A DNA stretch of 64,000 nt from Tsuneonella mangrovi (GCF_002269345.1 NZ_CP022889.1:1860001-1924000); one strand, 5' to 3'; shown: positions 17,790-27,275, counted from the stretch's first letter. Notes: generated by a model from the sequence alone, not told the origin. Made by a program: numbers and translations.

Positions 17790-18641
17790 TCAAACCGCCA
17801 TGTTGTCGATCAGCCGGGTCCCACCGATTCGCGCTGCGACGAGCAGGCGCATGGGACCCTCGCCAAGCGTTTCGAGCGGCTTCAGCGACACCGCATCGGC
17901 CAGTTCGGCATAGTCGACCGAGTCGAACCCGGCTTGCAGCAGGTGCGCTTCGAGCGCAGCGAGCGTCGCACCCACCGCGCTGCCGGCCTTGAGCGCCGCG
18001 ATCGCATCGCGCATCGCCTGCGGCAGAGCAGCGGCATCGGCGCGCTCCTGCTGCGACAAATACTGGTTGCGGCTCGACAGCGCGAGCCCGTCCGCCTCGC
18101 GCACGGTGGGCACGCCAAGAATGCACTCGACTGAAGGCTGCGTCAGGTCGAGATCGCGCGCCATCGCGCGGATCACTGCCAGTTGCTGCCAGTCCTTCTC
18201 GCCGAACAGCGCGAAATCGGGCCGCACCTGGTTGAACAGCTTGCACACCACCGTCGCCACGCCATCGAAATGACCCGGCCGCGCCGCGCCGCAAAGCCCT
18301 TCGCTGACACCTGAAACCGAGATGTTGGTGGCGTAGCCCGCGGGATACATCTCATCGACCGTGGGGGCCCATAGCAGGTCGACCCCTTCGGCCACCAGCA
18401 AAGCGGAATCTTCCGCCATCCGGCGCGGATAGGCGTCAAGGTCCTCGTTGGGTCCGAACTGGGCCGGATTGACGAAGATCGACACCGCCACTGCATCGGC
18501 GCGGGTTTGCGCCTCGCGGACCAGCGACAGGTGCCCTTCGTGCAGCGCCCCCATCGTCGGCACCAGTGCGAGCGTGCGCCCTGCAGCGCGCAGTTCATCG
18601 ACCGCTGTTCTCAACATCTTGCGCGTAGTCACGGTTTGCAT
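17790..18641 (-). CDS. panC: Pantoate-beta-alanine ligase
   Basis: Joins pantoate and beta-alanine with ATP in coenzyme A synthesis. 283 residues with VPTMGALHEGHLSLV (HIGH-like), IFVNPAQFGPNEDLDAYPR, FGEKDWQQLAVI and LALSSRNQYLS, all family hallmarks. Transcribed with the TlpA-like gene and divergent from mipZ. Confidence 0.97.
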   Translation of the reverse strand: MQTVTTRKMLRTAVDELRAAGRTLALVPTMGALHEGHLSLVREAQTRADAVAVSIFVNPAQFGPNEDLDAYPRRMAEDSALLVAEGVDLLWAPTVDEMYPAGYATNISVSGVSEGLCGAARPGHFDGVATVVCKLFNQVRPDFALFGEKDWQQLAVIRAMARDLDLTQPSVECILGVPTVREADGLALSSRNQYLSQQERADAAALPQAMRDAIAALKAGSAVGATLAALEAHLLQAGFDSVDYAELADAVSLKPLETLGEGPMRLLVAARIGGTRLIDNMAV

Positions 18642-18737
18642 GGGGTCGGTGCCTTGGATACTACCGGGTGATTGCTCGCCTGTGCCCTAGCGCGGCAAGG
18701 CGTTCGCAGACAATTGCAAGTTACAGGAACCATCGCT

Positions 18738-19550
18738 GTGCCGCACGCCGCCCCTCACCGCATAGTCTTCGCGAACGAGAAGGGCGGCACGGGCAAGTCG
18801 ACCACGGCCGTGCATATCGCGGTGGCGCTGGCCTATCGCGGGGCGCGGGTGGCAGCGATCGACCTCGATCCGCGCCAGCGCACGCTCTACCGCTATTTCG
18901 AGAACCGCAAGGAAACCGCGGCGCGGCGCGGGATCGAGCTGCCGACTGCGCGCTTCGACGTGCTCGACAGCAGCGATCCGGCAGAGCTGGAGGCGAACGT
19001 TTCCGAAATCGGCGAAGGCGTCGACTTCGTGGTGTTCGACACTCCCGGACGCGACGATCCGCTCGCCCGCCATGCAGCGACCGAGGCCGATACGCTGGTG
19101 ACGCCGCTCAACGACAGCTTCGTCGATTTCGACCTGATCGGACAGGTCGATGCCGAGACCTTCAAGGTCCGGCGGCTATCGTTCTACGCCGAGCTGATCT
19201 GGGAGGCGCGGATCAAGCGCGGCCGCGCCCAGCTCGAGCAGGGGCGGCGCGAAATGGACTGGGTGGTGGTGCGCAACCGCACCGGCCACATAGAGGCGCG
19301 CAACATGGCCCGCATCGAACAGGCGCTGAAGGAACTCTCGAAGCGAGTCGGTTTCCGCGTGGCGCAAGGCCTCTCGGAACGCGTGATCTATCGCGAGCTG
19401 TTCCCCTCGGGGCTGACCTTGCTCGACAAGGGGCACCTGGGCGAACTTGGCACCAGCCATCTGGTGGCGCGGCAGGAACTGCGCGAACTGGTCGCCTCGC
19501 TCAACCTGCCGATGCCCGCAAAGCGCGAACCCGAACTGGCGTTTGCCTGA
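18738..19550 (+). CDS. mipZ: MipZ-type ParA ATPase, division-plane regulator
   Basis: In Caulobacter MipZ binds ParB near the origin and blocks FtsZ polymerisation close to the poles. Signatures here are VFANEKGGTGKSTTAVH (deviant Walker A), AIDLDPRQRTLYRYFENR and FVVFDTPGRDD. GTG 18738 follows AGGAA by 8 bp and gives 270 residues starting VPHAAPHRIVF. An upstream ATG at 18672 would add 22 residues without a ribosome site. Located divergently from panC. Confidence 0.93.
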   Translation: MPHAAPHRIVFANEKGGTGKSTTAVHIAVALAYRGARVAAIDLDPRQRTLYRYFENRKETAARRGIELPTARFDVLDSSDPAELEANVSEIGEGVDFVVFDTPGRDDPLARHAATEADTLVTPLNDSFVDFDLIGQVDAETFKVRRLSFYAELIWEARIKRGRAQLEQGRREMDWVVVRNRTGHIEARNMARIEQALKELSKRVGFRVAQGLSERVIYRELFPSGLTLLDKGHLGELGTSHLVARQELRELVASLNLPMPAKREPELAFA

Positions 19551-19571
19551 CGCTGCTGGCAGTAAGGCGTC

Positions 19572-19862
19572 ATGATCCGCCTGCTGCTCGTTGCCGCAAT
19601 CCTGTCATTTGCCTGCCGCATGATCCTGGGGCGATGGCCGTGGTACTATCTGGGTGAGCAACCGACGCGGCAGCAGGCGCTGTTTCGTGCGCGCAAGCTG
19701 CTCGGGGTGTCGGCAGATGCCGGGCACACGCAGATCATCGAAGCCCATCGAAGGCTGATCGCAGTGGTGCATCCCGATCGCGGGGGGACCAGCGAGCAGG
19801 TCCACGAAGCCAATGCCGCACGCGACCTGCTGCTGGCCGAACTGCCCGACCGGGCAAGCTAA
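19572..19862 (+). CDS. Short membrane-anchored J-domain protein
   Basis: 96 residues. A hydrophobic N-terminus (MIRLLLVAAILSFACRMILG) is followed by a compact J domain with the HPD motif in AVVHPDRGGTSEQV. It probably recruits DnaK to the inner-membrane face; similar to TIM14-like small J proteins. Lies between mipZ and pgm with short gaps. Confidence 0.85.
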   Translation: MIRLLLVAAILSFACRMILGRWPWYYLGEQPTRQQALFRARKLLGVSADAGHTQIIEAHRRLIAVVHPDRGGTSEQVHEANAARDLLLAELPDRAS

Positions 19863-19875
19863 GGAAGGGTGTAAA

Positions 19876-21279
19876 GTGAGCCACACGTTCGATCCCACCG
19901 TGCTTCGCGAATACGACATTCGCGGGATCATCGGCGAAACGCTTGGGCCCGACGATGCCCGCGCGATCGGGCGCGGGTTCGCCACGATGCTGCGGCAGGC
20001 GGGCGGCAAGAAGGTTGCGGTGGGTTACGATGGGCGGGTCAGTTCGCCGATGCTCGAATCGGCGCTGATCGAAGGGCTGACCGCGAGCGGGTGCGACGTG
20101 GTGCGGATCGGCCTCGCAGCGACCCCGATGCTCTACTACGCCGAAGCGTCAGCTGAAGATGTGCATGGCGGCATTCAGATAACTGGCAGCCACAATCCCG
20201 CCAATTACAATGGCTTCAAGATGGTATTCATGGGACGGCCGTTCTTTGGCGAGGATATCCTTGCGATCGGCCGTCTTGCTGCCAGCGGGCATTGGCGCGA
20301 CGGGACCGGCGAGGTCGAGAGCCGCGAGGTGCTCGAGCCCTATATCGAGCGCCTGCTCGACGGGCTCTCCGGGATTGGCGACGATCGGCTGTCTGCTCTT
20401 CGGATCGGCTGGGACGCGGGCAACGGTGCGGCTGGCCCCGCGCTCGAGGCGCTTGCCGCCCGGCTCCCGGGGGAGCACCACCTTCTCTACACCGAGGTCG
20501 ACGGTTCGTTTCCCAATCATCATCCCGATCCAACTGTCCCGGCCAACCTTGAGGATTTGCAAAGGCTCGTCTCCGCAAAGTCCCTCGATTTCGGAGTGGC
20601 TTTCGATGGCGACGGCGACCGGATCGGAGCGATCGACGGTGAAGGCCGGGTGATCTGGGGCGACCAGCTGTTGATGATCTACGCCGAAGACCTGCTTGCA
20701 AGGCGTCCCGGCGCGACGGTGATCGCCGATGTGAAGGCGAGCCGCTCACTGTTCGACCATGTTGCGAAGCACGGCGGCAAGCCGGTGATGTGGAAGACCG
20801 GGCACAGCCTGATTAAATCCAAAATGAAGGAAGTTTCCGCGCCGCTCGCCGGCGAAATGAGCGGACACGTGTTTTTCGCCGACGAATACTACGGTTACGA
20901 CGACGCACTCTACGCGGCGATCAGACTGATCGCGGCTTCGGCGCGGCTGGGCAAATCGGTCACGCAGTTGCGCGGAGAAATGCCGGCGATGGTCAACACG
21001 CCCGAGATGCGCTTCCAGGTCGACGAGACCCGCAAGTTTGCCGCGATCGATGAGGTCAAGGCGCGGTTGGCGAACAGCGATGCCCAGGTCGACGGGACCG
21101 ACGGGGTGCGGGTCACCACCGACGACGGTTGGTGGCTGCTGCGCGCATCGAACACACAGGACGTACTCGTCGCGCGGGCCGAAAGCGACGATCAGGCCGG
21201 GCTCGACCGGTTGGTGGCGCAGATCGACGAACAGCTGAAGCTGTCCGGTCTCGAACGCGGAGCGCAAGCCGGGCACTGA
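19876..21279 (+). CDS. Phosphomannomutase / phosphoglucomutase
   Basis: Alpha-D-phosphohexomutase of 467 residues, interconverting 1- and 6-phosphates of glucose or mannose and feeding polysaccharide precursors. Visible loops: LREYDIRGIIG, catalytic phosphoserine loop ITGSHNPANYNG, metal loop FDGDGDRIG, sugar loop GEMSGHVFF and RASNTQDVLVARAE for phosphate binding. GTG 19876 has AAGGAAGG 7 bp upstream, so I prefer it over an upstream frame extension that overlaps the J-domain gene. Confidence 0.95.
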   Translation: MSHTFDPTVLREYDIRGIIGETLGPDDARAIGRGFATMLRQAGGKKVAVGYDGRVSSPMLESALIEGLTASGCDVVRIGLAATPMLYYAEASAEDVHGGIQITGSHNPANYNGFKMVFMGRPFFGEDILAIGRLAASGHWRDGTGEVESREVLEPYIERLLDGLSGIGDDRLSALRIGWDAGNGAAGPALEALAARLPGEHHLLYTEVDGSFPNHHPDPTVPANLEDLQRLVSAKSLDFGVAFDGDGDRIGAIDGEGRVIWGDQLLMIYAEDLLARRPGATVIADVKASRSLFDHVAKHGGKPVMWKTGHSLIKSKMKEVSAPLAGEMSGHVFFADEYYGYDDALYAAIRLIAASARLGKSVTQLRGEMPAMVNTPEMRFQVDETRKFAAIDEVKARLANSDAQVDGTDGVRVTTDDGWWLLRASNTQDVLVARAESDDQAGLDRLVAQIDEQLKLSGLERGAQAGH

Positions 21280-21304
21280 GCACGGGCGAATTGGGGAGAA
21301 AGAC

Positions 21305-22162
21305 ATGTTTCGCAAGGCGATGATCGCAATGGGCGCAGCTTCGCTTGTTCTGGCCGCGCAACCGCTGCGGGCGCAGGATTCGACTGCAACAGCCGACGAA
21401 GCCAAGTCGCCCGAGAAAGCGATGGAAATGCTCGGGGCGATGTTCAAGGCGGAGCCGCTCACGCCTGAACAGGAAGCCCGCGTGCCGCTCGCGCAGCAAG
21501 TGGTCGACAAGATGATCCCGCCCGGGACCTATGGCGAGGTCATGGGATCGATGTTCAACAAGATCCTCGGGCCGATCATGAGCAAGATCGAGCAGCCTTC
21601 GAGCGCCGAGGTCGCTAGGCAGATTGGCGCGATGGGTTCGGACCTCGCGCTCGACAAGCAGCAGGCGGCAGAGGCTTCTGCATTGCTCGACCCGGCGTGG
21701 CAGGAGCGCCGCAAGGTGCAGATGGATGCCATCCAGGGTGCGCTGACAAAGGCCATGTCGGCGATCGAACCGACAATGCGCAAGGCCATGGCCGAGGTCT
21801 ACGCCGCCGATTTCGATTCCGCGCAGCTGACCGATATCGGGGCGTTCTTCTCGACCGAAAGCGGACAGGCCTTCGCCCGCAAGTCGATGACGATCGCGAG
21901 CGACCCGCGCTTCCTCAGCGCGATGATGAAGTCGCTGCCGCAAATGCTCGGCTCGTTTGCCAGCATGGAGCAGGAAGTGAAAGCGGCGACTGCCAAGTTG
22001 CCGCCGATGCGGACCTGGAACGACCTGTCCGCTGCGGATCGGGCACGACTGTCGGAATTGACTGGTCTCAGCCAAGCGAAGCTCAAGGCCGGCATGGAGA
22101 CGGCGGACGAGGATCGCGCGGCGAAAAGCGCAGCGGGACAATCCGACGGCAACGACAACTAG
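21305..22162 (+). CDS. Secreted DUF2059-type protein
   Basis: 285 residues with a signal peptide (MFRKAMIAMGAASLVLAAQPLRAQ). The body is helical, with an AEVYAADFDSAQLTDIGAFFSTESGQAF segment typical of DUF2059 proteins, whose biochemical role is unknown. A loose repeat of the same fold seems present in the N-terminal half (ARVPLAQQVVDKMIPPGTYG). GAGAAAG precedes the start. Confidence 0.8.
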   Translation: MFRKAMIAMGAASLVLAAQPLRAQDSTATADEAKSPEKAMEMLGAMFKAEPLTPEQEARVPLAQQVVDKMIPPGTYGEVMGSMFNKILGPIMSKIEQPSSAEVARQIGAMGSDLALDKQQAAEASALLDPAWQERRKVQMDAIQGALTKAMSAIEPTMRKAMAEVYAADFDSAQLTDIGAFFSTESGQAFARKSMTIASDPRFLSAMMKSLPQMLGSFASMEQEVKAATAKLPPMRTWNDLSAADRARLSELTGLSQAKLKAGMETADEDRAAKSAAGQSDGNDN

Positions 22163-22259
22163 GCGTGTTTTCGAACGAGCGCGTTTACCTGGGGCACTGA
22201 AATAAAACGCATATTAGCTCTGTTGCATATTTCGCACCGGGGGCTGGCGTTTTTTGCAG

Positions 22260-22357
22260 TTGCGAAATGAACTTGTGCAATGCACAAATAGCCTGCCTTT
22301 CAGGCATCCTCTCCCAGACTTTACGGCCCGGCTGGATTTCCAGTCGGGCCTTTTTCT
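22260..22357 (+). ncRNA. Candidate small RNA with CU-rich linker
   Basis: In the 258-bp gap after the DUF2059 gene three hairpins follow each other: TTGTGC-AAT-GCACAA (22273-22287), GCCTG-CCTTT-CAGGC (22291-22305), and a strong intrinsic terminator (22325-22357). Between the last two is an unpaired linker with CCTCTCCC (22308-22315), complementary in type to ribosome-binding sites. This layout resembles alphaproteobacterial trans-acting small RNAs such as suhB/alpha-r types; the family name is a guess. The 5' end is not defined by a clear promoter. Confidence 0.55.
22325..22357 (+). terminator. Rho-independent terminator
   Basis: GGCCCGGCTGG (from 22325) pairs with CCAGTCGGGCC (ending 22350) with one G-T pair and a 4-nt ATTT loop, followed by TTTTTCTT. 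It would end both the candidate small RNA and any transcript from the DUF2059 gene. Confidence 0.88.
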
Positions 22358-22420
22358 TGGCCGCGCCCGCAAGCCCGATTGGGCTGGAGGTTTCGCCGTT
22401 GCCATGCTTTTCCTGCAGGA

Positions 22421-24901
22421 ATGGCGCAGACCGATCCGCTCCCTCCCGAACTGGCCGACTGGTTTTCGGCGCGTGGCTGGCGGGTGCGGCGACACCAGGC
22501 CGAGATGCTCGCGGCGAGCGATTCCGGCCAGCACGCGCTGCTGGTGGCCGACACCGGGGCCGGCAAGACGCTTGCCGGGTTCGTGCCCACGTTGGCGGAT
22601 TTTTGTCCTTCGCGATTGGGCGGGTCGGCACCGCCGGAAGGAATCCACACGCTCTACGTCTCGCCCTTGAAGGCGCTGGCGCATGACGTCCAGCGCAACC
22701 TCGTTGCGCCGATCGAAGAGATCGGCCTGCCGATCAGGGTTGAAACGCGAAGCGGCGATACGCCATCCGATCGCAAAAAGCGCCAGCGCGTCCGTCCGCC
22801 GCATGTCCTGCTGACCACGCCCGAATCGCTCTCGCTTTTGCTGAGTTACCCCGACAGCTTCACGCTGTTCGCCGGGCTTAGGCGGGTGGTGATCGACGAG
22901 GTCCATGCGTTCGCGACCGGCAAACGCGGTGACCTGCTGGCGCTTGCTCTCACCCGGCTACAAGCGATCGCGCCGCAGATGCAGCGCGCGGCGCTTTCCG
23001 CCACGGTTGCGGATCAGGAGGGCTTCCGTGCATGGCTCGCGCCGTGGGGCGATCTCGACAGCGTGACGCTGGTGGAAGGCGAGAGGGGTGCGGCACCCGA
23101 GGTCGAGATCCTCCTGCCGATCGAGGAGCGGGTACCGTGGGGCGGGCACGCGGGTCGTTGGGCGATACCGCAACTCTACGAGCAAATCCGCCGCAACCGC
23201 ACCACACTGGTGTTCACCAACACGCGCTTCCTCGCCGAATACGTGTTCGAGCTTCTGTGGGATGCGAACGAGGACAACCTGCCGATCGGGATCCACCACG
23301 GGTCGCTCAGCAAGGAGGCGCGGCGCAAGGTCGAAGGGGCAATGGCGAGGGGTGAACTGCGCGCGCTGGTCGCGACTGCCAGCCTCGATCTGGGGGTCGA
23401 TTGGGGCGACATCGACTGCGTGGTGCAGATGGGAGCGCCGAAGGGATCGAGCCGCCTGCTGCAGCGGATCGGGCGCGCCAATCACCGGCTGGACCAGCCC
23501 AGCCGCGCGATCCTCGTGCCCGGCAACCGGTTCGAATTCCTCGAAGCGACTGCTGCGAAGGATGCGGTCGACAACGGTCAGCGCGATGGCGAGGATTTCC
23601 GCCCCGGCGGGCTCGACGTGCTCGCCCAGCATGTGATGGCCTGTGCCTGCGCTGGACCGTTCGGGGAAGATGCGCTGCTGGCGGAAGTGCGCTCGAGCCT
23701 TCCCTATTCATCGATCGATGCGGAGGGCTGGCAGCGTGTGCTGAACTTCGTGGCAACCGGCGGCTATGCACTGAAGGCCTACGACAAATTCCACCGGATC
23801 GTGCGCGAGCCGGCGAACGAGAGTGGCGAAGCGCGGTGGCGATTGGCGCACCCCGAGCACGCCACGCGCCACCGGATGAATGCCGGGATCATCGTCGATT
23901 CGGAAATGATCGATGTCCGCTTTCGCAACGGAAGGTCGCTCGGCAAGGTCGAGGAGCGGTTCGCCGCCGCCTTGCGACCGGGCGATACCTTCCGGTTTGC
24001 CGGGATGACACTCGAGGTCGAACAGCTAAGGGACATGGAACTGCAGGTACGTGCGGGCAAGACTGCGGCAACGATCCCGAGTTACACGGGCTTGCGGCTG
24101 CCGTTTACCACGCACCTTGCCGGACGCGTGCAGGAAATGCTGGTTGATCGGGCAAGCTGGGGGCGGTTCCCCGACGACGTGCGCGAATGGCTCGAAGTGC
24201 AGGACTGGCGGAGCAAGATGCCGGGGCCCGGAAAACTCCTGGTCGAGAGTTTCCCGCACGCGAAGAAGCATTACAGCGTCTACTATACGTTCGAAGGGTG
24301 GAATGCGAACCAGAGCCTGGGGATGCTTATCACCCGGCGGATGGAGGAGCGAGGGCTGGCTCCCGGCGGGTTCATCGCCAACGACTATTCGCTGGCCGTC
24401 TGGGGCCTTCGCCCGGTGGCCGATCCCGCGCCGCTGCTCTCGGCGGATATTCTCGCGCATGAATTCGTCGACTGGGTGACCGAATCGCACTTGCTGCGCC
24501 GGGCGTTTCGCGAAGTCGCAGTAATCTCCGGGTTGGTCGAACGCCAGCATCCGGGCAAGCGCAAGACTGGCAGGCAGGTGACGTTCTCGACCGACCTGAT
24601 CTACGACGTGCTGCGCAAGTATGAGCCCGAGCACGTCCTCCTCGAAGCGGCGTGGGCCGACGCCCGTGCGCGGCTGACCGACGTGTCACGGCTTGCCGAC
24701 CTGCTCGACCGGGCGGTGGATCAACTGGTCCATGTCGAGCTCGATCGGGTGAGCCCGCTGGCGGTTCCGGTGATGACGATGATCGGGCGAGAGAGCCTGC
24801 CGCAAGGCTCGATCGACGAAGAGCTGCTGCTGGAAGCGGAAACCCTTGCCGCAGCCGCAATGCGGATCGAGCCTCAGGTCGAAGGCGACGAGTCCGATTG
24901 A
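22421..24901 (+). CDS. Lhr-type DEXH-box DNA helicase
   Basis: 826 residues. Motif I VADTGAGKTLAGF, motif II VVIDEVHAF, TTPESLSLLL, motif V/VI region TASLDLGVDWGDIDCVVQM and LLQRIGRANHRLD identify an Lhr-core helicase. The length matches the 'ligase-associated DNA-damage-response' branch rather than the ~1500-residue full Lhr. It is an SF2 translocase expected to act in DNA repair. ATG 22421 is chosen as first ATG before the conserved region; a TTG 42 bp upstream is possible and neither has a good ribosome site. The usual phosphoesterase/ligase partners are not adjacent. Confidence 0.9.
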   Translation: MAQTDPLPPELADWFSARGWRVRRHQAEMLAASDSGQHALLVADTGAGKTLAGFVPTLADFCPSRLGGSAPPEGIHTLYVSPLKALAHDVQRNLVAPIEEIGLPIRVETRSGDTPSDRKKRQRVRPPHVLLTTPESLSLLLSYPDSFTLFAGLRRVVIDEVHAFATGKRGDLLALALTRLQAIAPQMQRAALSATVADQEGFRAWLAPWGDLDSVTLVEGERGAAPEVEILLPIEERVPWGGHAGRWAIPQLYEQIRRNRTTLVFTNTRFLAEYVFELLWDANEDNLPIGIHHGSLSKEARRKVEGAMARGELRALVATASLDLGVDWGDIDCVVQMGAPKGSSRLLQRIGRANHRLDQPSRAILVPGNRFEFLEATAAKDAVDNGQRDGEDFRPGGLDVLAQHVMACACAGPFGEDALLAEVRSSLPYSSIDAEGWQRVLNFVATGGYALKAYDKFHRIVREPANESGEARWRLAHPEHATRHRMNAGIIVDSEMIDVRFRNGRSLGKVEERFAAALRPGDTFRFAGMTLEVEQLRDMELQVRAGKTAATIPSYTGLRLPFTTHLAGRVQEMLVDRASWGRFPDDVREWLEVQDWRSKMPGPGKLLVESFPHAKKHYSVYYTFEGWNANQSLGMLITRRMEERGLAPGGFIANDYSLAVWGLRPVADPAPLLSADILAHEFVDWVTESHLLRRAFREVAVISGLVERQHPGKRKTGRQVTFSTDLIYDVLRKYEPEHVLLEAAWADARARLTDVSRLADLLDRAVDQLVHVELDRVSPLAVPVMTMIGRESLPQGSIDEELLLEAETLAAAAMRIEPQVEGDESD

Positions 24902-25317
24902 GCGGGATCGATCCACCGCGCCATGCCGAGCGACTTTGGCGCTACCGATTCAAATCCGTATTGCGCGTAGAGGTGTTGCGCATCGCCGTCGGCGACCAGG
25001 CTTACATAGGCGCGTGAGGGTATGCGCTCTGCGAGGGCCCCCATCAGCGCCGCCATGATCCGTTTGCCTAAGCCGCGGCCCTGGAATTCGGGCAGGACCG
25101 CGATATCGACGACCTGGAAAAACAACCCGCCGTCGCCGATCACCCGCCCCATCCCGATCGCCTCACCGTTGGCGCGAACCAAAACCGCTTCGATGGTACC
25201 CGCAAGTCCTGCCGCGGCCGCCTCGGGAGTGAAGGGGCTCAGACCAGCCTCGTGCCTGAGGCGGAGGTAATCCGCGACAGAGGGCATTTCGCGGCTGATG
25301 CTTGTGTGATTCGACAT
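24874..25317 (-). CDS. GNAT-family N-acetyltransferase
   Basis: 147 residues from ATG 25317. The acetyl-CoA-binding motif A is seen as VVDIAVLPEFQGRGLGKRIM (Q/RxxGxG/A), followed by SLVADGDAQHLYAQYGFESV. Small single-domain acetyltransferase; the substrate cannot be predicted. It converges on the helicase gene with a 28-bp 3' overlap. Confidence 0.88.
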   Translation of the reverse strand: MSNHTSISREMPSVADYLRLRHEAGLSPFTPEAAAAGLAGTIEAVLVRANGEAIGMGRVIGDGGLFFQVVDIAVLPEFQGRGLGKRIMAALMGALAERIPSRAYVSLVADGDAQHLYAQYGFESVAPKSLGMARWIDPAQSDSSPST

Positions 25318-25353
25318 ACAGCTAGTTAGCCTGTGAGTGGCCTTACGAACCAT

Positions 25354-25380
25354 GCAAAAGGGGCGGATCGCTCCGCCCCT
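25354..25380 (-). terminator. Terminator of the tonB-exbB-exbD-exbD run
   Basis: AGGGGCGGA (25359-25367), loop TCGC, TCCGCCCCT (25372-25380): a perfect 9-bp stem. On the minus strand it is followed by TTTTGC, and it lies 34 bp after the last exbD stop. Confidence 0.82.
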
Positions 25381-25414
25381 CTATCAGTTTGCCACAAGGC
25401 CCTTCAGCGTACAG

Positions 25415-25849
25415 TTACTTGCCGAATGACCGATACTTTTCGTTGCCGACAAAGCCGAACTTGGTCACGCCCGATGCCTTGATGATGTTGAGCACCCGCA
25501 CCGAGAGGTCGTAGCTCGCCTGTGCATCAGGCTCGTACTGCAGTTCGGGCGCGGGATCGATGGCCTTGGTCGCCTCGAGGTTGCGCACCAACTCGCTTCC
25601 ATCGATCTGGGTGCCGTTCCACAGGATCAGGTTGTCCGGCGTCAGCACGATCTTGTTCTTGATCGGCTGGATCATGTTGGGCGGCGGTGGGTTCGGATTG
25701 GGTGCCGGCAGGTCGATGTTGACCGAGTGGGTCGCCACCGGGATCGTGATAATGAACATGATAAGCAGGACGAGCATGACGTCGATAAGCGGCGTCGTGT
25801 TCATCTCCATCATCGGCGAACCGTCGTCCTTGCCGCCTGACATTGCCAT
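25415..25849 (-). CDS. exbD: ExbD-family energy-transducing protein (second copy)
   Basis: 144 residues. An N-terminal cytoplasmic part (MNTTPLIDVMLVLLIMFIITIP, carrying the conserved Asp of the single transmembrane helix) precedes a periplasmic domain. Works with ExbB to power TonB from the proton gradient. Last of the four-gene run and 36 bp after the first exbD. A Pro-rich stretch (PAPNPNPPPPNMI) follows the helix. Confidence 0.93.
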   Translation of the reverse strand: MAMSGGKDDGSPMMEMNTTPLIDVMLVLLIMFIITIPVATHSVNIDLPAPNPNPPPPNMIQPIKNKIVLTPDNLILWNGTQIDGSELVRNLEATKAIDPAPELQYEPDAQASYDLSVRVLNIIKASGVTKFGFVGNEKYRSFGK

Positions 25850-25885
25850 GAGAAATTACTCCTGAATTACGTGTCGCCAGCCCGA

Positions 25886-26419
25886 TCAGCCGTTGGGATC
25901 GACCGGGTTGGAGATGAAGCCGACGGTGGGGTAACCGGCCGCCTGCACGTTGTAGATCGTGCCGGCAATGCAGCGCCACGGGGCGTTGACGTCACCGCGA
26001 ATCTGGACCTGCGGAATCTCGTCCGGGTTCTTCATCATCTCGGCCGGGCCGCCCACGCGCTTCACGATCGCGTCGAGCCGCTTGAAAGCGTCGTCGTAAA
26101 GCTCCTGCGAGGTCACCGGGGTCAGGTTGTTGAAGTAGACCCGGCATTCGCCGTTGCGCGAAGCGCCCTGGTAGCCTTTCTGGCCAGCGCTGAGTCCATT
26201 GTCGTCGGTCGTGGTCACAGTAAGCAGCAGGTTGTCGACCTTGTTCTTGGACTCGGTCGAAACCATGATCGGAATGTGCAGCTTGTCGATCGTCTGGATC
26301 GCGACCGGGACCGCGATCAGGAAGATGATCAGGAGCACCAGCATCACGTCCACGAGCGGCGTGGTGTTGATGTCCGACATCGGTGTTTCGGCACCGCCTC
26401 CGCCTGTCGAAATCGCCAT
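25886..26419 (-). CDS. exbD: ExbD-family energy-transducing protein (first copy)
   Basis: 177 residues, longer than its neighbour. The N-terminal INTTPLVDVMLVLLIIFLIAVP has the conserved Asp in the membrane helix. The periplasmic domain contains an extra ~30-residue stretch and two cysteines (GECRVYF and PWRCIAG) that could form a disulfide, absent in the second copy. Two unequal ExbD proteins next to one ExbB suggest a mixed ExbD complex. Confidence 0.92.
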   Translation of the reverse strand: MAISTGGGGAETPMSDINTTPLVDVMLVLLIIFLIAVPVAIQTIDKLHIPIMVSTESKNKVDNLLLTVTTTDDNGLSAGQKGYQGASRNGECRVYFNNLTPVTSQELYDDAFKRLDAIVKRVGGPAEMMKNPDEIPQVQIRGDVNAPWRCIAGTIYNVQAAGYPTVGFISNPVDPNG

Positions 26420-26504
26420 GGAATTCTATCCTATCTCAAAACTTCGCGCACGGGTGTGGCAACCGTGTGACCGAACAGAATGCTCGGCCACACGGATGAA
26501 GACA

Positions 26505-27275
26505 TCAGTTCTTGGGCGGAACGCCACCGGCGGGCTTCGCCGGGGCAGCCTTGGCTGGCGCACTGGCGATGGCCGGCTTGACGGCACCCTTCGAGTTGAT
26601 GTTGGCGAGGATATCGGTCGAGAAGCCCGACATCATCTCGGCGATCCGCTTGTTGCGGCTCTGCAGCCAGTTGTAGGCGAGCACCGCAGGAACCGCGACG
26701 AGCAGACCGATCGCGGTCATGATCAGCGCTTCACCGACCGGGCCCGCGACCTTGTCGATCGAGGCCGAACCGGCAAGGCCGATCGCGATCAGCGCGCGGT
26801 AGATGCCGATAACCGTACCGAGCAGGCCGACGAACGGAGCGGTCGCGCCGACGGTCGCGAGGAACGGCAGGCCGCCAGCGAGCTTCGAGTTGATAGAGGC
26901 TTCCGAACGCGCCAGCGTGCCGTGCAGCCAGTCGTGGGCTTCGAGGCTATCGGTCATCTTGCCGTGCTGGTCTTCCGCAGCGAGGCCGTCATCGACCACC
27001 TGGCGCCACGCGCTGTTCTTGGGCAGCTTGGCGGCACCTTCCTTGAGGTTGGGCGCACGCCAGAAGGTGGTGCGGACGGTCTTGTACTGGTTGAAGATCT
27101 TCTGCTGCTCGAACCACTTGGTGAACAGGATGTAGAACGATCCGACCGACATGATCACCAGCACGCTGAAGATCGAGTAGGCGATCAGCCCGCCCTGCTG
27201 GAGGGCCTCGAGGAAGCCGAACTGGGTCTTGGGTGCGGCGCCCTCAGCGGCGGCGGCAAGAATTTGGATAATCAT
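26505..27275 (-). CDS. exbB: ExbB-family proton channel protein
   Basis: 256 residues with three membrane helices. The MotA/TolQ/ExbB signature region is seen in LPFLATVGATAPFVGLLGTV and GEALIMTAIGLLVAVPAVLAYN. An N-terminal hydrophobic start is followed by a Pro/Ala/Lys-rich C-terminal tail. Second gene after tonB, 52 bp downstream of it. Confidence 0.94.
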   Translation of the reverse strand: MIIQILAAAAEGAAPKTQFGFLEALQQGGLIAYSIFSVLVIMSVGSFYILFTKWFEQQKIFNQYKTVRTTFWRAPNLKEGAAKLPKNSAWRQVVDDGLAAEDQHGKMTDSLEAHDWLHGTLARSEASINSKLAGGLPFLATVGATAPFVGLLGTVIGIYRALIAIGLAGSASIDKVAGPVGEALIMTAIGLLVAVPAVLAYNWLQSRNKRIAEMMSGFSTDILANINSKGAVKPAIASAPAKAAPAKPAGGVPPKN

